From contig OZ025669.1 in assembly GCA_964019335.1 (NCBI GenBank), forward strand, positions 372,001 through 436,000: DNA of 64,000 nt, given 5' to 3'. The translations under genes and the position numbers were made by a program. The first letter of the stretch is position 1. Every line of letters starts with the position of its first letter. This DNA is from Diplonema japonicum. Its lineage: Eukaryota; Euglenozoa; Diplonemea; Diplonemida; Diplonemidae. Positions 19,805 to 31,500 of this stretch are shown here, in pieces. The notes under the pieces are model-generated. The model was not told the DNA's origin and searched no databases. It saw only the letters and a program-made list of their open reading frames with translations.

Positions 19805-22183
19805 TCAACGGAAAGCGGAGAACGCCTCTCGGCAAAGGTGCTGTTTAGCACTCAAAAGGTTGATGGCATGGACAACACAAGGGTCACAAGTGTGCGAGGC
19901 GATCCGAGAGTAGTCCTTCGCGAAAAACGCGTTCGAGTAAGCCTCAGACCAGTCCCAAGGAACGGACTTCTGAATCTCCTTCGTGTCGTTCCAGTACGTG
20001 ATGTTGGAAATAATTGACTCAGACCGCACTTCATAAACGGGAAAACGTTCTTCAACCCCTACGGACTTAACCAACCACATATCAACCGGACGTAAAACGC
20101 ACTGAAGCGAAGGTATACAAGATGCTGCATCAGGATGACCAGGCACAGCTGAGTACAGACAGAATGTCCCAAGCTCCTGCGCTGCTGTACACAACGCCAT
20201 GCACAACCGGACATTGGTTCCTATAACTGTAACGAATTTCTGTTCAGGGCTTCCTACAGCACCATGCCACACAGACCCACAGCTCAAGCCGACGAAGAAC
20301 TCTGTCGCAAGGTCTAACCGTGTACCTAGAGAGTATCCAAAGAGAAGCCCTGTGAACCTGAAGGAATTCTCCACGTGCGCTAAACACATTTTCGCTGTAT
20401 TCCACCCAGCATACACGGCACTGCCCAGCACCGTTATCACAACACCGTCCGTTCTCTCCAAACAGGTGAGGACCCTGCTCACGCTTTGGTTCAAAACAAC
20501 ACCGACATCCTCGTGCGACGGGTACACCTTTGCCTCTACACACGCCACTACCGATCTTGTTACAACATCCAAACAGCTTCTTGTGCTGTTCTGGCATGTG
20601 CGTACTGATGAGAATGTTGCGATGCTGCTTGCAGTTATCGAATCGAGCGGGTTGTCCTTCACTTCGGTGAACCTTCTTTGCATTACCTTGGATTTGACGA
20701 ATTCGCATCTCTTTGAAAGGCTTTCGGGGACAAGAAGGTTGACGACAATATCGTGTGAAAAGCCTTTAAGCTGCACGGCACCCAAACCAACGACAGCGGG
20801 GGTCATGATTTTATCAGGGCTGTTTAGGTACAGCGGGAGAAGATCGTTCGCCAACGCCATTGACCCGCCGATGGCAACCGCTTCCAACCGTGCAGCTAGG
20901 TTGACGGTTGTTCCGAAGTAGTCGCTTCGCTGAGTGGTTTCGTTCATCTCGATATCGACTTTGCCGTAATGTGCGCCTGCTCTGATGCGGACTCCATTCC
21001 ATAAACCGTTAGGGTCTGTGGCTGAGTTCGGGAAGTGTAAGAGGTTATCCGGCCATGGACAAGTGAGAAGCATCTCTTGTATCTTCAACCCGAAGTTGAC
21101 GGCTTGGACTAACTTCTCGAAGGATATCATAAAAGCGTCGCCGATTGTCTTCACCTCGTACCCGTCATAGAAATCCATGCATGTCCGTACGCTTTCATTG
21201 TGCAGACGCAGCCCGATACGCATGGCGTCGGGCTCCGCGTTCCAAAGCTGTGTAGAGCCTTGGATGTCGGTGAAGAGTATGGCAACCTTCTCACAAGTTG
21301 ATCCGGGTGCTTGACTAAGAGTGGTTTCCATCACCGTGTCGTTTCGCTCGTTGAAAAGCGCGTCTGGTAGAAACGGGCGGTACATTCGAAGGTTCAGTAG
21401 AAGTTGGTGGAATGTTGAGTGCAGCTCTACAGGGAGGCCTGTTTCCTTTAAAGACGATTCAGCTTCTTCGAGATTGAAGAGGGCGAGGCTGCTTGCGATC
21501 GCGTTGCTTGTTGCGATGGTGTTCTGCATGATTCGCTTCTCATGAGCCACCTTCACGGCGAAGCTCTTCGTGATGACAAAGTCAGCCCCGAAGACTATTA
21601 CACTGTAGATAAACGTCGCGATGCCCTCTGAGACTGCCGTCCCGCAAGGTGGGTACAAACAGTTGCAACGTTCCTTGAAGCTTGAGTAGTCAGAGGAGCT
21701 GGCAAAGACATCAAAAAGTCCGAATCTTGAAATTGTTTCAAACATCACAATCAGCATCCATATGACCGTCAATACCATCACCGTTACTGCAGTTCGTGAC
21801 TGTGCCTGACAGATAAGGAGGATGTCTAAAATTAAAATAACGTATGGCCAGTCACGGGACTTGCCTTTCCTAGCTGAGTCCAGATCAGCCATGATCACAA
21901 TCAGCATCAGCACCATAGAGCAGACAAACAACACCCTCTGCGATACGTTTTTAAACACCAACAGCCACAGCAACAGTGCTATCCCGCCAACCAGCACCAC
22001 GCAAGAGGTCCCTGTCATCCATATATTCTCATCTATGGCGTAAAGAACCAACGCCACCGTGCCCCCCATCACCATTGCTAGCGCTAGTACCAATAGCATT
22101 TCCTTCCTTCTTTTTTGTTTGTCGCTGTCGTCCTTTTTCACCACCCACCGCAGTAGCTCGCTGGGCAGCCTGCGGACACGCAT
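19805..22183 (-). CDS. Six-TM adenylyl cyclase with degenerate second cyclase domain
   Basis: 792 residues from the ATG at 22183, chosen because upstream frame is simple sequence. Six membrane spans (about 28-50, 58-78, 83-101, 112-127, 132-150, 185-205) form the membrane domain. A class III cyclase domain follows, with FTDIQGSTQLW (metal Asp306) and GYEVKTIGDAFM (Lys345, Asp349), then DYFGTTVNLAARL. Lys345 plus the Asp of the DYFG motif predicts ATP rather than GTP use. The C-terminal 250 residues are a second cyclase-like fold that lacks both metal aspartates (VRTCQNSTRSC, GSAVYAGWN, VTVIGTNVRLCM), likely a regulatory partner for the first. The product would be cyclic AMP at a membrane. The gene is paralogous in its cytoplasmic half to the one at 28578-31808. 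A possible upstream coding extension is described in a finding. Confidence 0.85.
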   Translation of the reverse strand: MRVRRLPSELLRWVVKKDDSDKQKRRKEMLLVLALAMVMGGTVALVLYAIDENIWMTGTSCVVLVGGIALLLWLLVFKNVSQRVLFVCSMVLMLIVIMADLDSARKGKSRDWPYVILILDILLICQAQSRTAVTVMVLTVIWMLIVMFETISRFGLFDVFASSSDYSSFKERCNCLYPPCGTAVSEGIATFIYSVIVFGADFVITKSFAVKVAHEKRIMQNTIATSNAIASSLALFNLEEAESSLKETGLPVELHSTFHQLLLNLRMYRPFLPDALFNERNDTVMETTLSQAPGSTCEKVAILFTDIQGSTQLWNAEPDAMRIGLRLHNESVRTCMDFYDGYEVKTIGDAFMISFEKLVQAVNFGLKIQEMLLTCPWPDNLLHFPNSATDPNGLWNGVRIRAGAHYGKVDIEMNETTQRSDYFGTTVNLAARLEAVAIGGSMALANDLLPLYLNSPDKIMTPAVVGLGAVQLKGFSHDIVVNLLVPESLSKRCEFVKSKVMQRRFTEVKDNPLDSITASSIATFSSVRTCQNSTRSCLDVVTRSVVACVEAKVYPSHEDVGVVLNQSVSRVLTCLERTDGVVITVLGSAVYAGWNTAKMCLAHVENSFRFTGLLFGYSLGTRLDLATEFFVGLSCGSVWHGAVGSPEQKFVTVIGTNVRLCMALCTAAQELGTFCLYSAVPGHPDAASCIPSLQCVLRPVDMWLVKSVGVEERFPVYEVRSESIISNITYWNDTKEIQKSVPWDWSEAYSNAFFAKDYSRIASHTCDPCVVHAINLLSAKQHLCREAFSAFR

Positions 22184-22804
22184 CGATTTCAAGTCTTTTT
22201 TTTTTTTGTTTTGCTTTTTTTTTTTTTTTTTTTTTCCCTCCTTTGAAAAAAAAAAAGAAAGGGAAGAAGAACGGGGGGGTAACTTTCTTTTCTTCTCTTG
22301 GAAACACCCTCCCCCCCCGCCCCTGTAAGGAGGCTCAAAAAAAAAAAAAAAAAAAAAAAAAAAAACAAATGGGGCTTTGATTGCAACACTAGGTGGCGTT
22401 AAGCGTGCAATGAAGCACGAACTACCTACTTGATTACAGGGGGCGCTCCTCGGGCGCTCCCCGAGCAGTAGCTTCTTCTGCGTTCCGCGTCGTGTCCTTA
22501 ATGCGTGCGGTGTGCTCAACCCTAGCCAGGGCGTCCCGGGTAACCAAGATTCTGCGCTCGTGCAGTTTGCTGCCTGTTCGTCACCCTGAGCATCTGCGTT
22601 ACGTTCTTCCACTCGGGCGCTACCGGTGATGACCGACGAGGAGGTCAACAGCGAACAACACATCTGATGTACTTCTTATATTTTCATGTTATCCCCACCA
22701 CCTATAACAAAAGAAAATAAAACGGTTTTTTTCTTCTCTCTTTTTTCTTTCCTTCATCCGACCCCTGGGAGGAAGACACAAGTTATGATTTCTAAAAAAC
22801 CCTT
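22184..22804. other. Spacer with an open, non-repetitive island
   Basis: 22184-22380 is homopolymer-rich. 22384-22663 is an island of ordinary composition, open on the minus strand in the same frame as the cyclase and beginning MCCSLLTSSSV; it may be an upstream exon. 22664-22804 is AT-rich. Confidence 0.45.
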
Positions 22805-24654
22805 TTATTGCGTGAGCTCCCGCATTACCTGGTACTCGGCAAAGCCCTTTTTTTAATTTTTATTGTTTTCCCCCCTTCTCTTTTTCCCCATTCCCTTTCA
22901 TACCTTGCCACACGCGGCAATCCAGCCAGATATCATTGCCCAGGAACCTTGCTTGGGAAGTAAAACACCTTTTTTTCCCCTTCTTCCCCCTTTTGGCACC
23001 CCCGCCCAATCATACCATCATATGGCCCAAGCGAAACAAGGATGTGATTCCGCACAGCAGGGGCGTAGGTAGATGAAAGAGGTCCCCAGGATGTAGCAGT
23101 GGCCCCGGAGGTCATTGAACGGATATTGGCGGTGATGTGAGTGGCGTGGGCAGCAGCATTTTGTGCGAGTTTTGGCTCTGCGAGGGAAACGACGTCGCCC
23201 CCTGCAAAGACGGCCCCAGGACAGCCTTGGACAGGGACACGGAAGTGGCTGTCTACCTTGATAAAACCATTTTTGTCTGTGCAGCCCAAAAAATCTTGGT
23301 TTCCTCTTAAGAAATCGGAGTTGGGCTTTACACCACAACACGCGAAGTCCAAATCAATCCCAGACAAGACCTCTACCTTACCGTTGTGTTCTATCCTGAA
23401 CTCGGACCCCATGCCCTCCACCACCTTACGGTTGGTCAAAATCTCAACATTTCTGCATGACAGCCAACTCGTCACTTTTTCCGACAGTGCGCTGTCGTGC
23501 GATTGTAGGATCTTGCTGCCGGACTCCACTAGTATGATCTTTTTTGTTGGGTATTTGTAGCAGATTTCGGCGGCAAGCTCAACACCTACCAGCCCTCCAC
23601 CGACGATGAGCACCTTGCGGGCTCGTTCCAGCTTACGATGGGTTGCCTTGATGGTGCAATGTCTCGATGGAAGAATGGTGAAGTCGGACTTGATCAGCCC
23701 CACATCGTAGCTGGACCCCGTGCAGATGACGAGGAAGTCGTACTGGAGGTGTTGTTTCTCAAGCAGAACGTGGGTTCGGGTCAGCTTCTGAACCTTCGCT
23801 GTGATGATGGTTGAGTTGGGCAGGCAGCTGGCGTAGCTGCGATGGATGAACTTCTGGTATTCGGGGTCGACAAATGTCCGCAACACAGAAGGTGTATTTT
23901 CGAAGAAATCCTTTGAATCAACCAATGTTACGTTGAAATCTCGCTCCAGATTCTTCGCGATCTTGACCCCGCAGTGGCCTCCTCCGATCACTACTACGTT
24001 TTTCTTCTCGGGGTCGGCTTCCTTGTAGGTCTTCGCCACGTCTTGGCTTTCTTCAATGTCTCCACGTTTTAGTTTCCTTTCCCACACAATCGCCTCCTGT
24101 TCTGTTTCGAGCTCCCATGTCACGTCCGCTTCCCTGCAATGCGGGTGTTGCAGTGTGATGGCCATCCCAGTGCGATGGACTTTAAATAATGAGAGGCAAA
24201 GCCCGATCACGGGCCGGTCCCACTTATGGTTTTCGTTTTTGTACATGTAAAGCATGGAGCTTTCTTCTGTGTAGACGGCAAATCTCGCTGTTTTGCACTC
24301 CGAGAAATTTCTGAACCAACACTGTAAAGGCGGCTTGTTTTGCATCCACCCGTTTCGCTTCCAGCCCTTCACCACCCTCCAGAATTGATTCTTCCCTTCC
24401 TTGAACACCATGGACTCGGGGTGCCCCGCTGCTACCCTGACCAGCCCTCCGCCGTCGACCAGTCGCTGGCACAGACCCACCACGTACCCCTTCGTGATGT
24501 ACTTGAAACACACGTCCGAGTCCAAATGCACAAGGACTGTATCGGATATTTCCTCACTCGTGACACAGTCAGGGCACCTCCTCAGACCGCTCCATCGCCC
24601 TTCGTGGGTTAGCGTCTGCAGGCTCTCGATTACTTCATCAAGGAGGTCCCACAT
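22805..24654 (-). CDS. DEP-PH-FAD/NAD oxidoreductase, FSP1/AIFM2-like
   Basis: 581 residues from exons 23016-24654, 22904-22968 and 22805-22846; introns of 47 and 57 bp. Without splicing the frame stops early at 22933, losing the family's C-terminus; spliced, it reads GPYDGV, then MISGWIAACGK and GFAEYQVMRELTQ, close in pattern to the end of FSP1 (NDG, ISGW). Residues 45-95 look like a DEP domain (CFKYITKGYVVGLCQRLVDG) and 95-200 a PH domain (GWKRNGWMQ... ending VWERKL), both membrane-targeting. The catalytic part has two dinucleotide folds, VVVIGGGHCG (220-229) and VLIVGGGLVG (348-357), plus the FAD motif near VFAGGD. FSP1/AIFM2 uses NAD(P)H to reduce quinones at membranes and protects lipids. 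The DEP-PH front replaces FSP1's myristoyl anchor, an unusual arrangement. Confidence 0.8.
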
Positions 24655-24750
24655 AGTTTGCCTTCAGGGGGGAAATAGATAAACTACATAAAGGGGGGGG
24701 GGGGGGGGGGGGGGAAATACACAGGGCGTGCGGTGCATGATAATGAACCC

Positions 24751-26022
24751 TCACAAAACCTGATACTGGTTGGCCAGTGCCCGTGTGTTCATGGACAGGT
24801 ACGGCATCCGGGCGATCATGTTGAAGTCGTTGTTCTCGTTGTGGAGAACGGCTTCGTTAAGTTCCGATGGGGAGGAGCAAGGTTGCCGCCTGACGGTCCA
24901 CAGAGATCTGTCGGCGTTGAGAAAGATGTGAGGGTGCTCGAGCGCAGCTAATATGACCCGAGAAGGGAACGGCACAAGATGTTCTTTAGGAAGCCCGATC
25001 TCCGGTGCAAGCCGGATGACCACGGGGGCAGACCTCGATTGCGATATTTCGAGAAAATCGGACAACAATTTCAGCTTCGAGACATCCTTCGGGAGCCCGC
25101 TCGGCGTGACTTCGACAACGCAGAACAGCAACGGACTGCCAGGTGTCCTTAACAACTCCGCAACCTCTTTCTGAGTCAACTCATCGAGGACGATAGAATT
25201 CGGAATTCTCACCAAGGCGGGTATGGTTATGGAGTGGAATAGACGGTCTCGGCGCATCGCTTCAGACGCGAGCTTTTGTATCGGCTCTTTTGAAGCCCCT
25301 GCGGTCTTGATGTGGGCGTAAGGTATTTCGCTCAACATTGCGTTCAAATAGTCATCCGCAAGATCATCCTCCAGCACAGGACACATCACCATCGACCGCC
25401 CCAACGACATCGAAGCCCGTTTACGCAAAGACATCCGTCTGCCGTTTGAAGCCATTGACAAGTTACAAAATATGGCTTCTACAGCTACTACGACCACTGC
25501 AGAAGTTATAATAGGATCTCGAAAAACTCGCTCTGCCGTACTGACCAGTGTATGTGGGATAGCGATCGGGTTCTGAGTTGCATGGAATTGCACGAAACAG
25601 GCGAAAAAAGACCAGAGCGACGAAGAGATTGGAAAGCGTACATTGTACAGTGCGGTTAGTCCGTTGTTTGACATGTTGAGTAGTACCTGTGAGGTGAGGC
25701 ATGGGGTGAGAGTTGCGAAGGAGACGGTCTCGCCCTGCATCTCTGCCTTGATGATGTCCCCGCAGCCCACTTTTAAGTCCTTCGTCCCGTCTATGCACTT
25801 CAGCCACGTGGCTACCCGTTCTTTGTGTTTTGTGGCTCGTGCGTCCCAGCCCCCGCTGTGTTCGATCTGGGCGTCCACGCACCACTCTGCGGTGATTGCT
25901 TCTAGCTGGTCGGCGAGCTTCACCCATTCCTTCCACACCTTCACCTCGTCTGTAATCTGTGGGTTTTGTTTAGGTGTTGTTGTAGTTGTTGTTGCCGTGT
26001 CCACCTCTTCTCTCGTCGACAT
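24751..26022 (-). CDS. Unknown protein, 423 residues
   Basis: Start at the ATG 26022 (MSTREEVDTATTTTTT), after a pyrimidine/A-rich leader. A Thr run follows, then a helical region (KVWKEWVKLADQLEAITAEW) with several Trp and Cys. A hydrophobic stretch near 180-200 (PIITSAVVVVAVEAIFCNL) is a candidate membrane segment. The C-terminal half is globular: VLEDDLADDYLNAMLSEIPY, IPALVRIPNSIVLDEL and VPFPSRVILAALEHPHIF. I see no catalytic motif and do not recognise the family. It lies 95 bases from the start of the oxidoreductase gene next to it. A short intron cannot be excluded in the hydrophobic middle. Confidence is for it being a gene. Confidence 0.65.
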   Translation of the reverse strand: MSTREEVDTATTTTTTPKQNPQITDEVKVWKEWVKLADQLEAITAEWCVDAQIEHSGGWDARATKHKERVATWLKCIDGTKDLKVGCGDIIKAEMQGETVSFATLTPCLTSQVLLNMSNNGLTALYNVRFPISSSLWSFFACFVQFHATQNPIAIPHTLVSTAERVFRDPIITSAVVVVAVEAIFCNLSMASNGRRMSLRKRASMSLGRSMVMCPVLEDDLADDYLNAMLSEIPYAHIKTAGASKEPIQKLASEAMRRDRLFHSITIPALVRIPNSIVLDELTQKEVAELLRTPGSPLLFCVVEVTPSGLPKDVSKLKLLSDFLEISQSRSAPVVIRLAPEIGLPKEHLVPFPSRVILAALEHPHIFLNADRSLWTVRRQPCSSPSELNEAVLHNENNDFNMIARMPYLSMNTRALANQYQVL

Positions 26023-26291
26023 TTCCCTCGCCCTCCACTTTTCCGTTTGTTTTTCTTTTCTTTTTTTTTCCACTGGTTTAAAAGGGCGTTAAACAAAACA
26101 AAACAAAACAAAAAAAAAAAAGAAAAAACAAAGACACAGAATTTTCTTTTTTTTAATATCTCACACTTAGGGGAGGAGATGTGGGGATATGAATGGGGAT
26201 CCTCAAAAAAAAAAAAAGAAGAGTCGCAAAAAATCTTTTCTTTTTAAAACTCTGTCTCAGAGGGAGAAAGGGGGAAAGTGGGGGGGGGAAT

Positions 26292-27456
26292 CTACTGGGC
26301 TTGCGGCGGCTCGACGATTACATTCGAAACCAGGAACATAAAGATGAAGGGTTGCGCAACGCCAGCGAGGATGAGGGGCTTAGAACGAATGGGGACTTTG
26401 CCGTCCCCGTGTGCGTAGTCTTTGAAGTGCTCCATGAGCTGGGAGTAGAGAAGAAATCCAGATGCAAGAGAAAACCTAATTTCTTTTTTAAAAAAAATAT
26501 CCCCTCCATCATACCACAAGAACGGGGCGCACCAAAACGGAAATGGGAGAAGGAACCTTGATAACAAGCACACGCAAATACCCAGAAATTTGTATCCGCT
26601 CATACAAATCGTGTCGCACACCCACATCTATTTTTTTTTTTCTTTTTTTTTTTTTTTTTCTTCAAACCTTTCTCACAGCCCCCAGTGATATCGCGAGTAT
26701 TTGAAGCGCGATGACCTCCAAGAAGCAGACGGCAATACACCACGACGTTTGCGAACCAAGCACCTCGGGTGTAAAGGTATGGCTTGTGCCTCGTATGGCA
26801 GCGCTCAAAAGGACATAAGTAACCAGCGCCATCGAAGGCAGATAGAGGTCCATCCCATTAGGGTCAGAGTCGGGCGCTTCATACTCATAATCTGACATTG
26901 TCATCTGCTGAACTTCGCGCCGACGGTGGTCCGTTGTGTAAGGGAAGGTGATATTCTTCATTTTATTGAGGACGTAGCTGTTCGTGACCCTGAAGTATAT
27001 TTTAAGCCCGTCGATCCAACTCAGGTACTTTGTGATGCCCGGCTTATTCGCTTTGAACAGTCCTTCTGCGATTTCTATCCCGTCCCCGCCCTGGGCCATT
27101 TTTGTAGCCACTGCCATTGCGGTCATTGCGTTGGCTGGGTTGAATGCATTCCCGAAGTCCTGCCCCCAGTCCATGACCATGTTCCCTCCTGCATTTCCTG
27201 CGTTGTTCCATTGTTGTTGTTGTTGATGAGCTTGTTGGGTTGGAGGGAGGTTCACACCGGGCGGAGTGCTTCCTGCCTGTGCGGGTGCCTGTGCACCCCA
27301 CCCTGGCGGGGTGGCGCCACCCTGTCTCTGATGCACCTGTTGTTCTCCTACCCTCCCAAACTGCTGTGGTTGCCCCCAATCCATGGTCGCTGAAGGCGGC
27401 GGCGGCGGTGTGTTCCCCCCCAGGTTTGAACCGTAATTTGCAGTGTGGAATTCCAT
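26292..27456 (-). CDS. YIF1: YIF1 family ER-Golgi membrane protein
   Basis: 358 residues from exons 26677-27456, 26515-26627 and 26292-26475; introns of 49 and 39 bp, in frame. The N-terminal 100 residues are Pro/Gln/Gly-rich and cytosolic. The YIF1 core follows: YFRVTNSYVLNKMKNITFP, MDLYLPSMALVTYVLLSAAI, FTPEVLGSQTSWC. Splicing then supplies the expected SGYKFLGICVCLL span and the final helices (PFLWFSLASGFLLYSQLM; VAQPFIFMFLVSN), giving five membrane spans, the family number. YIF1 pairs with YIP1 proteins and Rab GTPases in COPII vesicle formation and Golgi structure. The unspliced frames would end after the third span, so the exon joins are well supported. The C-terminal residues differ from animal YIF1 in ending PPQAQ. 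Confidence 0.88.
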
Positions 27457-27554
27457 TATTTATTTATTTATTTATTTATTATTATTTAAACCTCCGCCCC
27501 CCTCTCTTCCCCCTCTTCTTTTTTTTGTTAATAGATACACTAGGAGAAACCAAT

Positions 27555-27754
27555 TTATGTATAAATATAAATAAAAAAAAAGAAGAAGAAGCAGAAGAAG
27601 AAAGGATCAAGTGGGAATTTTGTAGCGAGCCAGGTAGAAGCCTGGAGAAGGGGGGGAAAAAATTGTGTTTGTGGTCAAATACACATTCGGAGCGAGCTTT
27701 TACCTGTGCGGCCCACCTGTCGTGCATAGTGTGCTTGTCCCCGGTTGGTCCCAT
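27555..27754 (-). CDS. Tiny two-exon gene candidate
   Basis: 45-residue model: exon 27704-27754 (MGPTGDKHTMHDRWAAQ) and exon 27555-27641 (ASTWLATKFPLDP, then a Phe-rich tail). The 62-bp intron 27642-27703 has donor GTAAAAG and a pyrimidine-rich run ending TTCTCCAG. A T-run precedes the ATG. The Phe-rich tail comes from a pyrimidine tract and might be intronic, so the true end may differ. It could be a small mitochondrial subunit, but no family is recognised. An unspliced reading (27482-27850) is also open but ends in simple sequence. Confidence 0.35.
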
Positions 27755-28577
27755 TAAAAAAAAAGAACCCCCCCGAGAGGTGTTAGTGTGTGTAAAGGGA
27801 GCTCTTGCGACTATAATCGCAGTGTCATAATGCAACATCAAAGCCATCATCCTTTTTTTTTTTTGCCTTCTGAAAAAGTGTCACAACTGGGGGGGAATAA
27901 AAAAAAAATACCTATTTCGTGATGAACACCAGATGCCTAAAAAAAAGAAAACCTTCGGAAATAAAAGATCAAGAAAAAAAAAATAATAAACGAGGGACTT
28001 CTAATATTTTTCTTTTTTTTTTTGAATTATGGAGAAAAAAAAAAAGAAAAAAAGAAAAGGAACTAGAACCCTGGAGAAGTTTATAAAGCCGCAAACATGC
28101 CAAGGTTCCCCTTTTGTTTAGAGAGGTCAAAGACTCGTTCTTGTAAATAAAAAAAAAAGCGAAAAAAAAGGGGGGGAAATCATAAACTGAAAAATATCTT
28201 CCCCTACTTCACAAAAAGGGGGTGATGGGGAACAAAAATCTCTTCTATGAGTCATATCTTCGCGGGTCAGATCTTCAAAAAAAAAAAAAAAAATCTTTAT
28301 GACTATATAAATCTTTGTTTTCGCACGAGCAAAAAAGGTTTTTAAAAAGCTGCGAAAATTCTTTTGCTCGGCCACAAGTTGCATATAGTTATAAAATCAT
28401 TTATTTTTTGAAAGATAAATATTTGTAACACAAAAAAAAAAAAATCTTGTAAAAGATTTACTTCTTCCCTCTTTCCCTTCCTATCCTCAATTCCAAGCTT
28501 TTTTCTCTGGGTTTTTTTTGCGTCCAGGCACACAATTGTCGATCTGTTAGTTTGTCAGATTTAATTTAAAAAAAAAT
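27755..28577. other. Intergenic spacer, no gene seen
   Basis: AT-rich with A-runs up to about 15. A short non-repetitive patch lies at about 28060-28130. Nothing with a supported frame or structure. Confidence 0.5.
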
Positions 28578-31500
28578 TTAAAAAAAAAACAAAAAACTCA
28601 ATCTATTTTTGCGGTGCCCACGTGGACTGGCGATCCTACACGTGCCTGTCACCATTCTGCAGTTGCATACTGGTACCGGTCGTCGGGGTTCGCCTTTCAA
28701 CCATGGAATGGCATCTGCGCTAAGAACATCGGTCAAAGTTTCTTCAAATAAGGAAAACTTTGGTAGACGAGAACAAACGATCTCCTGTCGTAGCCATGCA
28801 TCGCCTGGTGCACCTCAAACCTTCACGACCCCCTTAAAAAAAAAAAAGAAAACACTTACCGAAACCTCACCCCAGACCAACTCCGGATCTTCACTGGGGT
28901 GAACACAGGGTTTGACCTCATGGGCCAGCTTCTTCAAAACAGGGTCGTTGTGCTCAGCAGCAAGCGCGAGGAGCGGTTCTTTTGTACCTTCCATTGCAGC
29001 TTCCACGGCATTCACAACTTGCATCGGCTTCTCTTCGATTTCCAAACTGCTGCCACACACACCCCAAGTGTGGGATTGCTCGCATTGAGCAAGATCTGCA
29101 CGATACACAGATATGTAGTTGGGAAGCTTATCAGACGACATTGTGAATAAAAGACTGAGCACAGGAGCGAATGTACGGTCGCTGGGGGACCCTGGGATGT
29201 TTGCACTTTCCGCCATGAGCAAAGGTGCACCTATACGAACAGCGATGGTGTTGATCTTCACCGCAAGGAGGTAGGCACCGCCCACAGCCATGTGGTATCT
29301 CCGTGCCTCGGTGCCGATGTTTCCGTGCCACATATGACCGGTCACGAGGCTGGTGCTCTGGACAACCTTGCTGGACTCCGCGAAGTCGATGGCAAAGCGC
29401 ACCGCGAACCTTGCAGCTTGCGCTGCATGCGTGATGCATTTCTTCTCACCGTTCCATATGCACATGACGTTGGTGCCTTGCATTTGCATCACGGTTCCTC
29501 CGCAGCGTTCGCACGCTTCGTCGATGTGCGAAATGAAAACATTGACCTCACCGACCATGTCGCAGGACGCAGGTGGGGTCAGTGTGGAACGGGACACTGT
29601 TGCGCAGGACTTCCCCAGCCTGGTGTCCAGCTTGGCTATGACTTTTTTCTCGCCGCCGCCAGCCAGGGTCGATACAGAGGATTTCGAGGCCCGTCGCTTG
29701 TCGCTGCCTTCTTGTACCTTTATGCTAACTAGACGTTCTTCCAGCTCCGCGGGGACCACTCCTATCAGGTTCCCCGCACCGAAGTCCTTTACCAGCTTAT
29801 CGTCGAAAGTGATTGTTTTTATGTTCAGATTTGTGTTTTCTGGAAAGCACTCCGACGAAGTAATGATCAGCCCACCGTAACCCGTTGCCTGCACACGCGC
29901 TGCTTTGTTCACAGTCGCTCCGAAGAAGTCGATACGTCCTGTGAGGGGGTTCGGTTCAGCCTCCACGGGGCCCGACATCATCCCCATCCGTACACGGAAA
30001 CCGTTCCACATTAGAGATCCGCGCGAATCCAGTATTTTCCTGCAATACAAAGACTGCAGCAAGGAGTCCGGGTAGTTGATGTTCAGCAGTTCCTTTTGCG
30101 TGTCGACGCAGAAGGCCAACGCTTCCCCAACGTCCTGGAAAGCTATCATAAAGGCGTCACCTATGATCTTGACCTCGTACCCTTCATGCTTCACCAGCTG
30201 CGTTCTAATACACGAATGGTGCAGGCTAAGGCTCTCCACCATCCCTTCTGGACACTCGTTCCACAAATTCGAGTTGCCCTGAATGTCCGTGAAGACAACG
30301 GTGATCTTGCTTAAATTGCTCGGCGGAGATGTTTTGGACAACAGTTGCATCTCTGTGTCTTCAGCATCTTCCTCAACCGGGTCGGTGATGTCCTGAGGAA
30401 GGTATTTAATGTACTCCATAAGCGTTGCAGTCAGGAAGGTGAAGGAATTCCCGATGACGTGGAACTCTTTGATGCGAGAGTTTCCTAAGGTGTCGGGGAT
30501 CTCGTCGAGCTTCAGGGTGTTCGCGTGTTCCATTGCGCTCATTAAGGGCGAGAATGAAGCTGAGATTGCGACGCAGATAGCGCAGGCGAAGCATACTCCT
30601 ACAACAGACGTGCACACCGCGATGATGATGAATTTCTTGGCCGACGAGCTAGCTGTTTCCATGTATTCAGAGAGCGGTGTGATCGATACTGCGACCAAGG
30701 GCGGGTATTTTTCTTCAAAAGCGGTACCAACCTTGAGCCAGCCAACAGCGTACTCCGTCCCGTGCGTCCAGCGTTTGTACTGAACAATCCCTGCCGGTGT
30801 CTCATCCACTGTCGTCAACGTCATAAGAAGTTCTCCCAGCGTCCTGTCCACCATGGTTCCCTCATGAATGGTGTCGTTCACAGGCTTTGTTGTTACCACC
30901 GTTGCGTTCGGATGCACTACAATTGCGAACCTCCCTTTCCCTATAGGGACCTCGGCGTGGTACTCCACCACGTACACCTTGCCAGTCTCCGCTTGCCGGA
31001 ATTCCCTCAACACATTACTCATCAACGCCAAGGAGTAGTCGACCTGTATGCTTGCCTCTGGAACATACTCCGAGTTGTACAGGATTCGATGGTACGTGAT
31101 CAAGAACAGCGAACCTACAGGATACACCGGACGCCAAGAAGCTGATATGTTGGGTTCCATAAGGTAGTGCCACCAGGATCTGAGGCGGCTGTCGTACCCA
31201 TAAGAGCCACCCGTTGCCACCGCTGGTGATGTCGGCCACTCGGGGGGTCTGAGTCTTGTAGAGGGCGGGCGTTTTAAATAGAACATTGGTGTGTAGTTGG
31301 AAGTAACGAGGGTGCGGTAGGTGGTGGTCTGATCCGCGAGGCGGATTTCGAGGGATTGGTTGTCACCACGGTAGTTTTTTGATAAGCGGCATTCAAAGTC
31401 GGTGTGGTCTCGGGAGGCGGAGTCGAGACCTTTCACTGAGGTCATTGTGTCGCCGTAGCGCCCGAAGACCCCTAAGTAGTACACTGCGGGTTCATACAGA

